Assembly: GCA_036924085.1 (NCBI GenBank)
Contig: JAVGWX010000003.1
Location: 127,516,974-127,580,973 of the forward strand
DNA: 64,000 bases
Source: Ariolimax columbianus
Taxonomy: Eukaryota; Mollusca; Gastropoda; Stylommatophora; Arionidae
Direction of reading: 5' to 3'
Part shown: one piece after another, positions 11,641-24,462 of the stretch
How positions within the stretch are numbered: the first letter of the stretch is position 1
How the letters are laid out: the number at the start of each line of letters is the position of its first letter
The notes under the pieces: generated by a model
The model's database searches: none
Seen by the model: only the letters and a program-made list of their open reading frames with translations
What the model was told of the DNA's origin: nothing
Made by a program: the position numbers and the translations under genes

Positions 11641-11660
11641 GCGTACGAAGAAGAAGAAGA
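11641..11660 (+). mobile_element. putative 20-bp LINE A micro-insertion
   Basis: GCGTACGAAGAAGAAGAAGA is the exact LINE A 3' terminus plus tail. It sits between 11628-11640 (CAATACGGGTTGA) and 11661-11673 (CAATTCGGGTTGA), a 13-bp direct repeat with one mismatch. That TSD length matches those of the long LINE A copies. Slippage of a pre-existing GAA tract would not explain the flanking duplication. Confidence 0.65.
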
Positions 11661-11673
11661 CAATTCGGGTTGA

Positions 11674-13270
11674 TACGGCAGATTTTATCGATATATTCGC
11701 AATGGATACTACAGCATCAAGCCGTATTGAATCCAATAAGATTGTACCTTCTCACGGTTTTTGTTGTTCGTCAGTTGCTCATGATTGTTCTGTATCCCTT
11801 CCAAAAGCCTTGTAACTGTACAGTCGGTTTCCACGTGTGTCTGTCCCAGTGCAGTAACTGAGCCTTACCTGTTTGTAAATTATTTGAAATCAACTAATAA
11901 CCATCAGTACCGTCATAGCGTCAATGAATTTACTATTTGAAATGTTCTGTTAGTTATAGTCTAGTATATTAACAACAACACGCCCTAGACAACATCCGGT
12001 CACTACATGTTGATGTGGTTACACAAGCGTACCCCAGCGTTGGAGGAGCTTAGATCTGAGATCTGAACAGGTTGAATTTACATCCCATGTTACAGTAGTT
12101 TTATTATTTTAACTTCTCTTAAAATAGATCGACCTTTGCTCTGGACGATATCATATTTCCCCTGAGACACGAGATATCTGACACTTGTTCTAAGCAGGGG
12201 ATGACCTATCAGGGTAGATCCGGATTGTGTCCACGAATCAGCGAATTTTTGTCTGCGTTGTTTTCGGTGGCTAGATCCATTTCTAGAAACTTCTTCTTTC
12301 TTTCTTCTTTAACATTTTTTTCTTTCTCTTCTTCCACTTCTTTGTTTACGGTTTTTCTTATTCTAATTCTTCTTTCTCTTCATATTATTTCTTCTTCTTC
12401 TTCACATTTTTCTTTCTTTCCTCCTGGCTTCTTCTTCTTCACCTTTGGATCTCTGGTAAAATGAGTCATTCATTCCTTTATCCATACTTATCCTATACGC
12501 AGTTTTGTTTGTAGAGCTCACTTTCCTATCCACAAGGCACTACACTGTCAACAGATTGACTGTCCACAGGAACGATCGGGTATGTTTGTGTTTTTCTATC
12601 CTAGAGAAATCTTCTAGCCGAGAGATGAAGACAGCTGTGGAAGGGATGCCTGCCCATAATTAACTGCTCACATTTCGGTTCCTTATATTTTCAGAGATGT
12701 AAAACAGATGGCAGGACGAACATATGTAAGTTGAAGATGCATGAAAGAACAAATAGTAACACATTCTTACGCCCAACTGCATGCGTGGTTTGCCCAGAGT
12801 GCATTTTATTTTTCCCAGAACATAAGGCTAGTTAGTTCTGAACATGGACTTTTTTGTGATTGCTCACTCACACATCCTGCTATAGCCAAAAAGACTATAT
12901 GTATAGTAGACATAGGCGTACCTTTGTCAAAAGGAGGTTACACGCTTGTAAGTAACAAAGAAACAAGAGGCGTATTTACATCAAGTATCGAACCACGACG
13001 CGGAGGCATTCATGACTCTTCACAACTCCTAGTTCATACTATATTAGGTTTATTTAGCCCATAGTTAATACTTGAGAATATAAGACACAATATTTTCCCT
13101 TTCTGCCTTTTCTCTTTGCTCTGCTTAGTTTCTTCTTGTCACATCCACTTCTATCTTTCTATCCTGACGCTGTTGTCCTCGTCGTCATAATCGCTTGCGG
13201 GAGACACTGAGAATCCACATCACTGAGTCTTCTTCAGAAAACAAATGTAGAAAACAGTGTAAGATTTCTG
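11674..13270. other. unassigned DNA with a CT-rich tract
   Basis: A pyrimidine-rich stretch of TTCTTC/TTTCTT motifs lies at 12285-12445. The rest shows no recognisable feature. Confidence 0.6.
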
Positions 13271-13289
13271 TAGCAATTTGCTTTACACG

Positions 13290-14000
13290 ATGAGGTTGCT
13301 AGCCCCACGCATACAGTTAATCAGTGACAGTCCCACGTATACAGTTAATCAGTGACAGTCCCACGTATACAGTTAATCAGTGACAGCCCCACGCATACAG
13401 TTAATCAGTGACAGCCCCACGCATACAGTTAATCAGTGACAGTCCCACGTATACAGTTAATCAGTGACAGCCCCACGCATACAGTTAATCAGTGACAGTC
13501 CCACGTTTACAGTTAATCAGTGACAGCCCCACGCATACAGTTAATCAGTGATAGCCCCACGCATACAGTTAATCAGTGACAGCCCCACGCATACAGTTAA
13601 TCAGTGACAGCCCCACGCATACAGTTAATCAGTGACAGCCCCACGCACACATTTAATCAGTGACAGCCCCACGCATACAGTTAATCAGTGACAGCCCCAC
13701 GCATACAGTTAATCAGTGACAGCCCCACGCATACAGTTAATCAGTGACAGCCCCACGCATACAGTTAATCAGTGACAGTCCCACGTATACAGTTAATCAG
13801 TGACAGCCCCACGCATACAGTTAATCAGTGACAGCCCCACGCATACAGTTAATCAGTGACAGTCCCACGTATACAGTTAATCAGTGACAGCCCCACGCAT
13901 ACAGTTAATCAGTGACAGCCCCACGCATACAGTTAATCAGTGACAGCCCCACGCATACAGTTAATCAGTGACAGTCCCACGTATACAGTTAATCAGTGAC
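13290..14000. repeat. 28-bp minisatellite, about 25 units
   Basis: The unit is AGTTAATCAGTGACAGCCCC followed by ACGCATAC. Two main variants alternate irregularly: GCCCCACGCATAC and GTCCCACGTATAC. The first unit is continuous with a dispersed-repeat fragment (13273-13295, GAGGTTGCTAGCCCC), so the array probably grew from that element. Confidence 0.96.
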
Positions 14001-14334
14001 ATTTTATGAGAAGCTTGGTAGATTACGCTGGACTTCTTATTGGCTGGCCAGGATCGACACTGCTCATTGTCTTTCCATTAAAAACGCCTTGTTCATAGAT
14101 TGTTGCTGATTTGCAAATTAAACGTCTATTTGGTGAATATAGGGCACTTTCAACCACAACCATAGATTTCTCGGTTAAATCAGGATGTTTTGGCTATTAA
14201 AGAACAGCCCACTATCAGGCATGAGCTCTTGAACAGCGTTGAAATCACTTAGCCTTAAAAGGGGTTGGATTCTGAGCAATGCACAGATGTGGTCATTCAT
14301 CTACTTAGGAAAAACTTTTTCTTTAGTCACGTCT

Positions 14335-14735
14335 TCCACCGGTGTGGTATATAACAGTTTCATAACATCCCTTGTTACAACCACGAGATACGTCTTTCAC
14401 CAGTCTCTTACATGACAATATCCGTGTAATCTTTTTTTTACAACGAGGCACACCTTTCAGCAGCGTCTTACATGTCCGTATCCATGTAATCTCTTTTCAC
14501 TACCACGAGATCCGTCCTCCACCAGCCTCTTACATTTCAGTATCCATGTAATCTCCTTTTACAACCACGAGGCCAATCTTCCACCAGCCTCTTACATTTC
14601 AGTATCCATTTAATCTCCTTTTACTACCACGAGGCTAATCTTCCACCAGCCTCTTACATTTCAGTATCCATGTAATCTCCTTTTACAACCACGAGGCCAA
14701 TCTTCCATCAGCCTCTTACATGTCAGTATTGACAT
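14335..14735. repeat. 62-bp tandem repeat, about 6 units
   Basis: The unit contains CCACCAGCCTCTTACATTTC, AGTATCCATGTAATCTCC and ACAACCACGAGGC. Left units are more diverged than right ones. Single dispersed relatives occur near 15570-15615 and 15785-15850 (TATTACATGGCAGTATCCAT). Confidence 0.9.
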
Positions 14736-17205
14736 TTTGCAGCAAAGATGACGGCTAACCGGCTGCGGGTCTAATATTGCTCTGATGTTTTAGTTCATTA
14801 TGAATGCCGCAGGCCACGGATTTGCCTGGAGTTCGACTAACACTTATGGTCACGAAAACGTGTTGTTTTTTATTTGGACTAGTTAATTCGTTCATTTTCT
14901 TCTGCTTTTTCCCCTCCAATTATCCGGGCATGGACATCGGCTATATGAAATAATTCTACGGTAAAATAAAATTCGTGTCGTCTTTTCACGATCTAGTACA
15001 CAAGGCTGAACTTCCAGAGATTGTCGCCTTTCTCCCTGTCTGCAGACATTGTCTGTTTTAGTGTGGCTGCGAAATATAGACACGGGACTATAATGGTGTA
15101 GAATACGTCACCCGGGAGAGATTGGGTCCTGCCCGGCTAGCAAGATGCTCCACAAACATGCCTTACACGCTGAGTGATGTCCCTACAACCTCTTGCGGTT
15201 ATGAGAAAGGACAGACACACATCGATAGGTGTCCCCTTCTGCTGCCTTGCGGGATACCTGCTTAAAAGGAAAAGGCATCAGAAGTAAACCCTGAGAAAAA
15301 ATCTGCATCCTGTGTTGCCTTCAGTCGTATTAATAATGTCTTGCCACTGGCCAACGTAGCTCAGGACGAGAGAGTGAGGTTGACAAATGTCGAAGTTCTC
15401 CCTCACTTTAATCCAAATCACCGCGTAAGTCACCCATTTCAGGGGATACAGGAAGAGAAAAGCTTGTCCACAAAGAGAGTACCCTTCAATCCATGTGATA
15501 AACGAACGAAATATGAACATGATAGTATCCATGTCATTCTATTTGACTGCTACAAGACACGCCATACACCCGCGTATTACATGGCAGTATCCATGTAATC
15601 TCCTTTTACTATCACGTATTTAAAATTATGTTAAAAATCTATCCCGTCTATTACGGGATATTCGCGGGTGCTACGGAATTCGTGCATTATGCTTTGATTC
15701 TCCAAACATATGGAGAAGAACAGAGCACTTATGGGATAAACGTGCAATAACGTTGATTCTTCGACTAAACTAAAATATCACGTGGCACGCATTCCACCAG
15801 CGTATTACATGGCAGTATACATGTCGTTCCCTTTTACTACCATGAACCACGTCATTACCAACATCTACGTACATGAATCATGGTATACATCTCAGCTCCT
15901 GTTTCAACCCCTTCATCGCTGAGGAACCCTTGTGTTGATTTACAGGAATACAATACATTATATATACCAACCAAAGTAGGTTAACATGATTAGTAAACTG
16001 TAATAGCTTTCCTCAATATACCGTCGTTCCATTTCCTGAAGCCGAGGTGAAACACAGCATTGGCTGACCCTAACCATTCAGGATGTAGTACTTTACATTA
16101 TCTCCGAACAGCTTCTGTATATCGTCTGTGTCGCTATTGCCACCCATATTCCTGTGTGAGCGTGCATGGTTGTAGGCTGTGTTCCACGAGCGGGTACGTT
16201 ATGCTCTCCACACGGGCACCTATCATCTACATCAGTTCTCATTCTGTTGTAGATGCTTCATTGTCTTTGATCTCCGATTCCTCTGAGAAGTTGTGGCCAG
16301 TTTTTGTGTTATTAAAGTTGGGACAGGCCGTAGTATGGTGGGATCGCAATTCGAGCCGGGTGACCTTGCAATTTGTTATTTATGTGGTTGTCTTGTTTGT
16401 ATTTAGTGATATAGTCGCGAATACATTTACTGGAAATGATTGATTTTATAATCGAAGTATTGGCTTGGTATCCTTGTGCAAGAAGACATTACTATCATCC
16501 GCAGTCTCAACTTCTGCTAAATTCTTTGGGGAAATGGAGTGAGAGTAAGAGAAACTGAATGAGAATAACACGTATTGGTGAATCAATTATTCTTGTATGC
16601 AAGACCCATATCGTGCTATTATGTAGGCTACTTTGAAGTGGTCTCACTGATCTAATACTCGAGTTTATATCGATCTGATCTCCCAGAACGCCACATCACA
16701 ATAACCGCGCCCTTTATTTCCGGAAGAAGTTCTTTGGAACGATGGCGTACGGGAACAGGCATGAAAGAAAGAAGGGACAGATTACGAAACGCCGACGGAT
16801 AGGAGAACGAGTAACATACACAAAGAAAAACGATACAAAAATATGTTGAAAGCTACAATGAGTTGAATAGACATTTTCAGCAAGAGAATTGGCGCGATAT
16901 ATTACCATAATTGGAAACATAATAAGAGAAACTAAGATAAAAGAGAAATTAAATAAATAAAGACATGCAAAGAAGTAAGAAGCAACATACAATGAAAAAC
17001 ATAAAAGAATGAAAATGAATGAGAGAAGAGGTTTATGAAGGCAGTGAGGGAGCACAGATCAAATAATTTTCAAATCAGGAAACAGTGTAAAAGTGCAGTG
17101 TCCAGATATTATAGAAATCGTTCGATTTCGTTGTAAAACTAGATATATAAACACAAACGAGGAACGTGAAACTGAAGTGCCTTCCAAACTATTCACTTAT
17201 ATTGT
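14736..17205. other. unassigned DNA
   Basis: Apart from two single relatives of the 62-bp unit (15570-15615 and 15785-15850), I recognise nothing. A purine-rich segment lies at 16720-17050. Open frames at 15341-15598 and 16060-16443 have no known domain. Confidence 0.55.
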
Positions 17206-17207
17206 TA

Positions 17208-17367
17208 GGTCCTGCTAAAGTCGGATGTGTCGAACCGAAAGCTGCAAATATCGGTCAAATTATGACACAACGCATTCCGTTCTACGAACAACATCCTGAT
17301 ATTTGCAAAACCCTATTCTGGGCTTGGTAGAGCGAGCTTAAGAATGAACAAAACAGAAGAGGAAGAT
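17208..17367 (+). mobile_element. SINE A fragment, central block to tail
   Basis: Starts at GCTAAAGTCGGATGTGTCG and runs through ACACAACGCATTCCGTTCT to a degraded GAAGAGGAAGA tail. This is the 3' half of SINE A with about 15-20% divergence. The 5' head is missing. Confidence 0.8.
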
Positions 17368-17749
17368 ATGGTTAGGTGACGTAGCGTGGTGCAATCTTCT
17401 TCCATCTGTTATCTGCGAAACCGTTGTCCATATCACTCCAGGCCATGTATTGTTTCTGAAACACAGCCTTTTCGTAGGATTCGTCTTGCTATGAAGATTT
17501 TCTCTATTATAGGTTCGTGAGATAAGTAGTTTCAGCGCATTCTCACGCAAGTTGTGTGATCTTATTAAAGTGATAGTGTTGTATTTAGAAACGCAAAGTA
17601 AACATTCTTTAAAAAGACGGGGCGTTATCTCAAGAACTTAAAAAACACTAGCTTGATTGGCGCACTCAAATTAATGTATTATATAAAAGTCTCTAATCAG
17701 GCGCTGTACAGGATAATTAAAGTAGGTCGTTTAAAAAAAGAACCTTCCT

Positions 17750-17975
17750 GCATCCCTCTCATCCCTCCCATCCCTCACATCCCTCCCATCTATCACATCC
17801 CTCCCATCCCTCCCACCCCTCACATCCCTCACATCCCTCCCATCCCTCCCATCCCTCACATCCCTCCCATCCCTCACATCCCTCCCATCTCTCACATCCC
17901 TCCCATCCCTCACATCCCTCCCATCCCTCACATCCCTCCCATCCCTCACATCCCTCACATCCCTCCCATCCCAAT
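17750..17975. repeat. 9-bp (CCCTCCCAT/CCCTCACAT) minisatellite
   Basis: About 24 copies of a 9-bp unit alternating CCCTCCCAT and CCCTCACAT. It yields Pro-Ile-Pro/His-Ile peptide repeats on plus and Asp-Gly-Arg repeats on minus. Both follow from the 9-bp period. Confidence 0.96.
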
Positions 17976-19255
17976 TGCTCTCTTTTCCCGTCCTATGACC
18001 CACACCCCTGCCGCAGGAACTCACGCGACTCTCAACCCATGCTTCCACTCACAACCCGTCCGTCTGTTTCTCCTTTAGCTCACACATCTAACCTCCCTGA
18101 TGCCTGCGTGTCACCACTCACAACCCACCCGTCTATTTCTCCTTTAGCTGGCACATCAAAACCTCCTTCCAACCTGCATGTCTTCATACTCAAACCGCCC
18201 ATCGTTTCTCCCATAAAACCCATTTGCTATATTAACAGACCCGCCCCCCCCTCCCCCCCTAATTCCCATTCTCAAATAGTCAATACTTATTTCAGATTAT
18301 CTAAAAGCAAAAACAACTATCATATTTATCCCGGGCAGTGCCTCTTACCGTAGTTGTGCCATTTTGTTTTGACAGCACAAAATTATCATGAGCAACATCT
18401 CGTATCACAACCCACTGTTGATGACATCATGTTATTTAGCCAGCAAATCTCCAGCAACATCAGAAGAAAAACTGACGGAGAGATACACATTTTCTAAATT
18501 AATAGAGTAGATTTCCCCCCCTTGTCACTACATTAGGAACATGGGGTATTGATGACAGTCAATCTCCTTCTAGGACGCATTTACGTGCGCTTGTATTAGT
18601 GGTTCTTTTGCACTCTGGATTACATCATAAGTGCCAGAACATGTCTCGCTTGTTACTTATGGCCCACCGGACCCTAAATCGTCCCCGGGAAAGCACAGTT
18701 AATTATGCAATCAATATTAGCTGCAACATAAATAGCTCATGCAATTGAATTATTAGTAAAACATAAACAGCAAGGTTTCCTAGTACCTGAACCTTTCATT
18801 CCGGCCATTGTTATTGTACTGCTGAATTCAGAAACAACTACCAAAGAGAAATATTGTCAAGTAGAAAAATGAATTGAATCACATTATGGCAGAGTGCGCG
18901 AACCACCACTGCAATTAGTTTTATTGGTTTTTATTGAACAAATTTGGCCTATGTGTTGCTTCCGATTTCAAGCTTCAAAGCGATATATACGATATGCCTA
19001 TTGAATGCCTTTACAAGTTGGACTACCATTGTTTTACATAATGAAGTTGCCAGCCCAGTACACAAGCCATATTAGGTATAATTCAGAATATAAATAGTAA
19101 GTAGGGTGCAGCTACTGCATTCCCTTAGTGGATCCAGGGTCCCTTACTGGGGAGGGAAGAAAACGGCAACTGTATCTCCCCTCATGTCAACGATCAAAGA
19201 GAGTTGTGCACGAGGCAAGCAGCCTCGTCCTGTAAAACAAATTGATACAGAAATT
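17976..19255. other. unassigned DNA
   Basis: Contains a loose repeat of ACTCACAACCC..CCGTCTATTTCTCC (18040-18160) and short C runs near 18245. A partial match to the dispersed motif (TGAAGTTGCCAGCCCA) lies at 19040-19056. Nothing else recognised. Confidence 0.55.
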
Positions 19256-19385
19256 ACACAAAGAACAAACATACACACATCACACACATATACAAAAAGA
19301 AATACACACGCACGCACTCAGACACTCGCGTGCGCGCCGTCTATTTCACACACACACACACACACGTGCACGAACGGACACACAC
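19256..19385. repeat. CA-rich low-complexity stretch
   Basis: ACACA-rich sequence, including an (AC)n run at about 19347-19364. Confidence 0.85.
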
Positions 19386-20654
19386 AGTGCTTTAGCGCAG
19401 GTTTCATAAAGGAGGTCAACTGAATTGGCGGCCATATACTTCGGATAGAGTGAAGAAAGGAACAACACATTTGTCATATTACGTATATTTCGTCATCGCC
19501 AGGAAGCAGGTTCACAAGGACAAGTGTTACGGGGTGTGCAAGCTAGATCCGTTTACATGCACATGATCTGTACCAGTTTTCCCTTTTCATGGATTTTATG
19601 ACATAGCTTGCTGTAGTAGTCCTTCCTATATTCCGAGGTTAACTAAAAACGACTATCAAAAGGCTCAATATTTTGGAGATTACTGGGGAAATGCCTACCT
19701 CGCTGACCAGGATGTTGTAGTACAGTCTGTTTCCGGGTGCAATGCGTGGGCGTTTGATAGTGAGAATGGGCGTTTTTATCATTATATTTCACAAGGGCTT
19801 CAGTATACGTAGAAATGGAACACAAAGATGTAAACCAGTCCAAATCTATCTCTCATCGCTTCTGCTAGATCAACTTCTTTCTGAGTCCCAATTTAAGGCT
19901 TCAGCATATTTGACTCATTCAATCGTTCATTTCTTTGTTTGGTTCCATGTGAAGCATAGGGTCACTACTACAGCTCTCCTCCTTATAGACATCCTGTATG
20001 GGAATCCCTGCAGTAGTGGTATACATGGAAATAGTTTCATGTGACTCGTTTGCTAATCCTACACACAACCTTCTTTAGACGTCTTTAACGCCAAATTCTT
20101 GGAAGGTTACAATGGATGTCTTCTTTCGACGTACCACTCCGATCAGAAATTATTGTCATCACCATCATTATCAAATCAGTCCAGGAGGCGGAGAAAATTT
20201 CCAATGCTGAATTTGGATTGCCCTGATCAGCCTTTATGGAATCCTAAATCCATTTATTTACAATTATGCCTCAGTAGCAATGATTTTTATATGGCTACGC
20301 TGCTAGTTCCATGCACAGCCTTCAATAGTGGCCTTATACGGAATATGTGCTCGACAGTAAACGACCAGTGTGATAATTGTGTATGTATGCAGACTTATAA
20401 AAAACGAAGACAAGACTTCATTGATTGTTGGTTGCAGGACAGCAGTCGCTTCGGGGATTAGTACTTTTTAACGCTACTCAAGCGTTCAGGCATGCACGAC
20501 TACTATCTCGGGGGCTCAGACGCTCTATTATAACCAAGAAGACTGTCTATGGTTGAGAGGAGCGTACATTCACCACATAAAGTTGGAGAAACAACAACTC
20601 TCCTATTATGGCGATCTGAGTTTTACGGTCAATCAATAGATTTGATCTATTTCA
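19386..20654. other. unassigned DNA
   Basis: Contains short matches to the dispersed motif (TTGCTAATCCTACACACAACC near 20051, and GCTGCTAGTTCCATGCACAGC near 20298). The 120-codon frame at 20099-20461 has no domain I recognise. Confidence 0.55.
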
Positions 20655-20667
20655 ATCCACGAGCTGG

Positions 20668-21006
20668 CAGCGCGTGAGCTGCAGTGGTCAGCGACTCATA
20701 GCTGACTGCTAGCGTCAGGACCAGCGAATCAAAGCTGCCAAGACCCTTCTATACCTCCACGCGGTGATCCTGGATAATAGGCTGTAGCGGGGCAGATTGG
20801 CTAAGGAGAAGGGATAGAAGAGGGAAGGCTAACCCGGTACTAAAAAAATGCTTGCTGAAGTCGGATGTGTTGGACCGAAAAGTGCAAATATCGCAGTCAA
20901 GCTGTAAACTACGACACAACGCATTCCGTTCTCTGGACTACATTCTGCTACTTAAGCCCTTTCATTGTTTGGTAGTGGCAGATTGAGAATGAACGAAGCC
21001 AAGCCG
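20668..21006 (+). mobile_element. SINE A copy
   Basis: Aligns to 7219-7579 from the GCGTGAGCTGCAGTGGTCAG head to GAATGAACGAAG, but lost most of the GAA tail. Probable TSDs are 20655-20667 and 21007-21019 (ATCCACGAGCTGG / ATCCACGATCTGG, one mismatch). The shared central block starts at about 20863. Confidence 0.85.
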
Positions 21007-21439
21007 ATCCACGATCTGGAGACCTCCCATTTTACCCTGGTGCAAGTGTACACATGAGGAATAGTTACGAAATGCAATGCATCGTGGAAGGGAGCTGACC
21101 ACCCCAATTCACAAGACATAATGCCTTAGACAATGAAGTCTCTAGCACTTCTTCACCGAGTATTCGTTGTGTAACTCCTTTACTTACAATTATTCCACAG
21201 CCAGGATAGATCCTATGTCTCAGTTTTTGTTTACACAGCCATGATGCCAGAGATCCCCATTCATTCTAAATGATATTTCTCACTGTTCATCTGTCCAGAC
21301 AGGACTCCAGTGATCCCCATTCATACTAGATTATATTTCTTCGTTTTTGTCTGCACATCCATAATGTCAGTGATCCCCCACAAGACTATCAAGTGACAAA
21401 TCAATCTATAATCGTATTATTATCAGTTTATATTCACAA

Positions 21440-21748
21440 TCTCTGTCTCCTTCTCTCTCTCTGTGTAGCGAGTTCTGTCTCACGATCCTTCGCTCTTGCT
21501 CCTCTCTCGTTCCCTCTCTCTTTCTCGTTCTCTCTTTCTCGTTCTCTTACGTTCACGCTCTCTCCTCCCCTCTCCTCCCCACTCGCCTCACCCACAAATT
21601 TCGCTTTCTGCGGCTGTCTCTATCTGATTCGTCCCTTCTTTCACTCTCTCGCGCGCTTTCTTTCTCTTGTGCGCTCTCTTTCTCAATTTTTGTGAGCTTC
21701 TAGCTCTATCTCAAACTATCGTGCGCACTCTCACCCCTCACTTTCTAG

Positions 21749-21788
<40 letters not shown>

Positions 21789-21925
21789 ATATGGTTCTCA
21801 CTTTATCTTGTTCCCTGTTTTCTCTCTTTTCTACTCTCTTTCTATCTTTCTCTATTTCTCTATCTCATTTTATCTCTCCCCTCCCCTCATCCCAATCTCT
21901 CACACTCTCTCTCCCTCTCTATAAA
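21440..21925. repeat. CT-rich microsatellite tract
   Basis: Nearly 490 bp dominated by CTCT and TTCTC, including a clean (CT)n run at about 21750-21785. Leu/Ser-rich open frames here are compositional. Confidence 0.93.
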
Positions 21926-22262
21926 GTATTCTAATATCGATAATCACAACAACAGTGACGGATCCATTCGGATTGGACGAGCCCAAACAAAACAGCCATA
22001 ACCCACGTGACGACCGTCTTGTTCAAAGGACGATTGACGTCACAAATTCAAATAACTAGATGACCTAACCGACAAAGATGATTACGTGTAGAGAAATATA
22101 ATATGCATATCCTCCCTGAACTACCACAATCAAATATGTTATGGCAGAGGAGGAAGATAAACACAAAGAAGCGGAAGTAACGGGTGGAATGGAGTTAAGA
22201 CAGAACAGAAAGCAGCCAGAAAACCTTACGTCATGAGTAGCTGTCTGCCAAAAATGGGATAT

Positions 22263-22280
22263 GGGGGGGGGGGGGGGGGG
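22263..22280. repeat. poly-G homopolymer (18)
   Basis: A run of 18 G in otherwise unassigned DNA (21926-22340). Its length may be affected by sequencing. Confidence 0.9.
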
Positions 22281-22339
22281 TGATAAGAGAAAGGGTGAAA
22301 TCAGAACTTTAACAAAAGTATTCAAAAGGAAGCCATGCA

Positions 22340-22570
22340 TGTACTGGGTAACTGAATGTCAGTCAGGACCATATGATAAATGCATGTCAGTCTGGAGTAT
22401 AGGATAAATGCATGTCAGTCTGGACCATATGATAAATGCATGTCAGTCTGGACCATATGACAAATGCATTGCAGTCTGGACGAAATGATAAATGCATGTT
22501 AGTCTGGACCATATGATTAATGCATGTCAGTCTGGACCACGTGATAATTGCATGTCAGTCTGGACCACAT
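22340..22570. repeat. 28-bp minisatellite, 8 units
   Basis: Unit GATAAATGCATGTCAGTCTG plus GACCATAT, with several substituted copies. It is unrelated in sequence to the 28-bp array at 13290. Confidence 0.93.
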
Positions 22571-22879
22571 CAGCCAAAGAAACACTGAACACCTAAACAA
22601 AGTGCACAAATACAGGTCTAAGACTAAACACACAGGGATTGACGGCCATTACAGTTCAGGCTTTAGGAAAGTATACAAACACCTGTCTATCCCATGCCAG
22701 ACGCAAGGAGCAGGTGCTTATACAAATGAAATCGCTGTTCTGTAAGCCAAAATCTATTAACTTTACAAACCATCACAAAAGAGAACGTCGTCCTCTATAT
22801 ACAAATAACCTTACGTAGCTATCATAAAGACATCGTCCTCGGTCAACCTGCTGACGTTGCAATGATAATCAACTTTCAT

Positions 22880-23150
22880 CGGGGACGGCGTGGCCTAGTG
22901 GTTAAGTGGCACGGCTCACAACCAGAAGGTGCTGGGTTCGATCCCCATCACAGCACCAGCCGTTACCCCGGGGAAGCAAACCCTTAGAAAATGCAGGAGG
23001 AAGCAGACCCTTACATAAAATGAATGCTGAAGTCGGATGCACTGGGCCGACAGGCGCAAAATAAAAACCACAGTATAACGCACATACGCCTTGGGGAATA
23101 GATAAATTAGGCGAACGCAACAAACAAACAAAAAAAAAAAAAAAAAAAAA
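22880..23150 (+). mobile_element. SINE B, tRNA-derived, full length
   Basis: Polymerase III boxes are clear: A box 22891-22901 (TGGCCTAGTGG) and B box 22935-22945 (GGTTCGATCCC). A tRNA-unrelated body follows. It contains TGCTGAAGTCGGATG at 23025 and CCGACAGGCGCAAAA, the block shared with SINE A. A poly-A tail of about 20 bases ends it. TSDs 22868-22879 and 23151-23162 are identical (ATCAACTTTCAT), so the insertion is fairly recent. Confidence 0.95.
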
Positions 23151-23334
23151 ATCAACTTTCATTAACGGGAATAGTGTCATGAGGACATCTCCATCAATAC
23201 AGATGTTCCATAAACATGGAAGAAATACCAAACAAAATGAAAGACCAACATACCTTCCCTCAACTAAAAGAAAAACCAACATACCTTTCCTTCATATGAA
23301 AGAACGACCAATAGTTCAGAATCTGTGACACTCA

Positions 23335-24105
23335 TCGAGGTTCTGCAAATATCCACCAACTTCAGATCAAAATCTATCTCTTCTCGAGGCACCGAAAATA
23401 TTAATTAATTTCAGGTCAGAATCTATCTCTTCTTGAGGCACTGAAAATATTCATTAATTTCAAATCAGAATCTATATCTTCTCGAAGGCACCGAAAATAT
23501 TAATTAATTTTAGATCAGAATCTATCTCTTCTTGAGGCACTGAAAATATTCATTAATTTCAAATCAGAATCTATCTCTTCTTGAGGCACTGACAATATTA
23601 ATTAATTTTAGGTCAGAAGCTATATCTTCTCGAGGCACCGAAAATATTAACTAATTTCAGGTCAGAAGCTATATCTTCTCGAGGCACCGAAAATATTAAC
23701 TAATTTCAGGTCAGAATCTATATCTTCTCGATGCACTGAAAATATTAACTAATTTCAGGTCAGAATCTATCTCTTCTCGATGCACTGAAAATATTAACTA
23801 ATTTCAGGTCAGAATCTATCTCTTCTCGATGCACTGAAAATATTAACTAATTTCAGGTCAGAATCTATCTCTTCTCGATGCACTGAAAATATTAACTAAT
23901 TTCAGGTCAGAATCTATCTCTTCTCGATGCACTGAAAATATTAACTAATTTCAGGTCAGAATCTATCTCTTCTCGATGCACTGAAAATATTAACTAATTT
24001 CAGGTCAGAATCTATCTCTTCTCGATGCACTGAAAATATTAACTAATTTCAGGTCAGAATCTATCTCTTCTCGATGCACTGAAAATATTAATTAACTTCA
24101 AATCA
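23335..24105. repeat. 49-bp minisatellite, about 16 units
   Basis: Unit contains AATATTAACTAATTTCAGG, TCAGAATCTATCTCTTCTCG and ATGCACTG. Left units are diverged (CTTGAGGCACTG, TTAATTAATTT). The right eight or so are almost identical, which points to recent expansion from the right side. Confidence 0.95.
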
Positions 24106-24204
24106 GATTATGTGACACTCATCGATACACTGAAAATGCTTACCAAAGCAAGTCAGCAACCACCAGAAAAATATGACCATCTTCTACCGACTGCATATCA
24201 CTTT

Positions 24205-24462
24205 AGTAGTCAGTTCAGAACAATATACAAATATCAGATCAGAACAATATACAAATATCAGATCAGAACAATATACAAATATCAGTTCAGAACAATATAC
24301 AAATATCAGATCAGAACAATATACAAATATCAGATCAGAACAATATACAAATATCAGTTCAGAACAATATACAAATATCAGTTCAGAACAATATACAAAT
24401 ATCAGTTCAGAACAATATACAAATATCAGATCAGAACAATATACAAATATCAGATCAGATCT
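24205..24462. repeat. 24-bp minisatellite, about 11 units
   Basis: Unit GATCAGAACAATATACAAAT plus ATCA. GATC and GTTC variants occur in blocks (2, 1, 2, 3, 2). The 24-bp period keeps several frames open on both strands without implying a gene. Confidence 0.95.

Noticed and set aside
13290..14000. CRISPR-like array
   Set aside because: Units are head-to-tail with no unique spacers, and the sequence context is eukaryotic.
17653..18078. proline/isoleucine-rich protein
   Set aside because: It is the translation of a 9-bp minisatellite; the antisense strand is equally open.
22891..22945. functional tRNA gene
   Set aside because: A and B boxes are present, but the sequence has a long non-tRNA body, a poly-A tail and TSDs, so it is a SINE.
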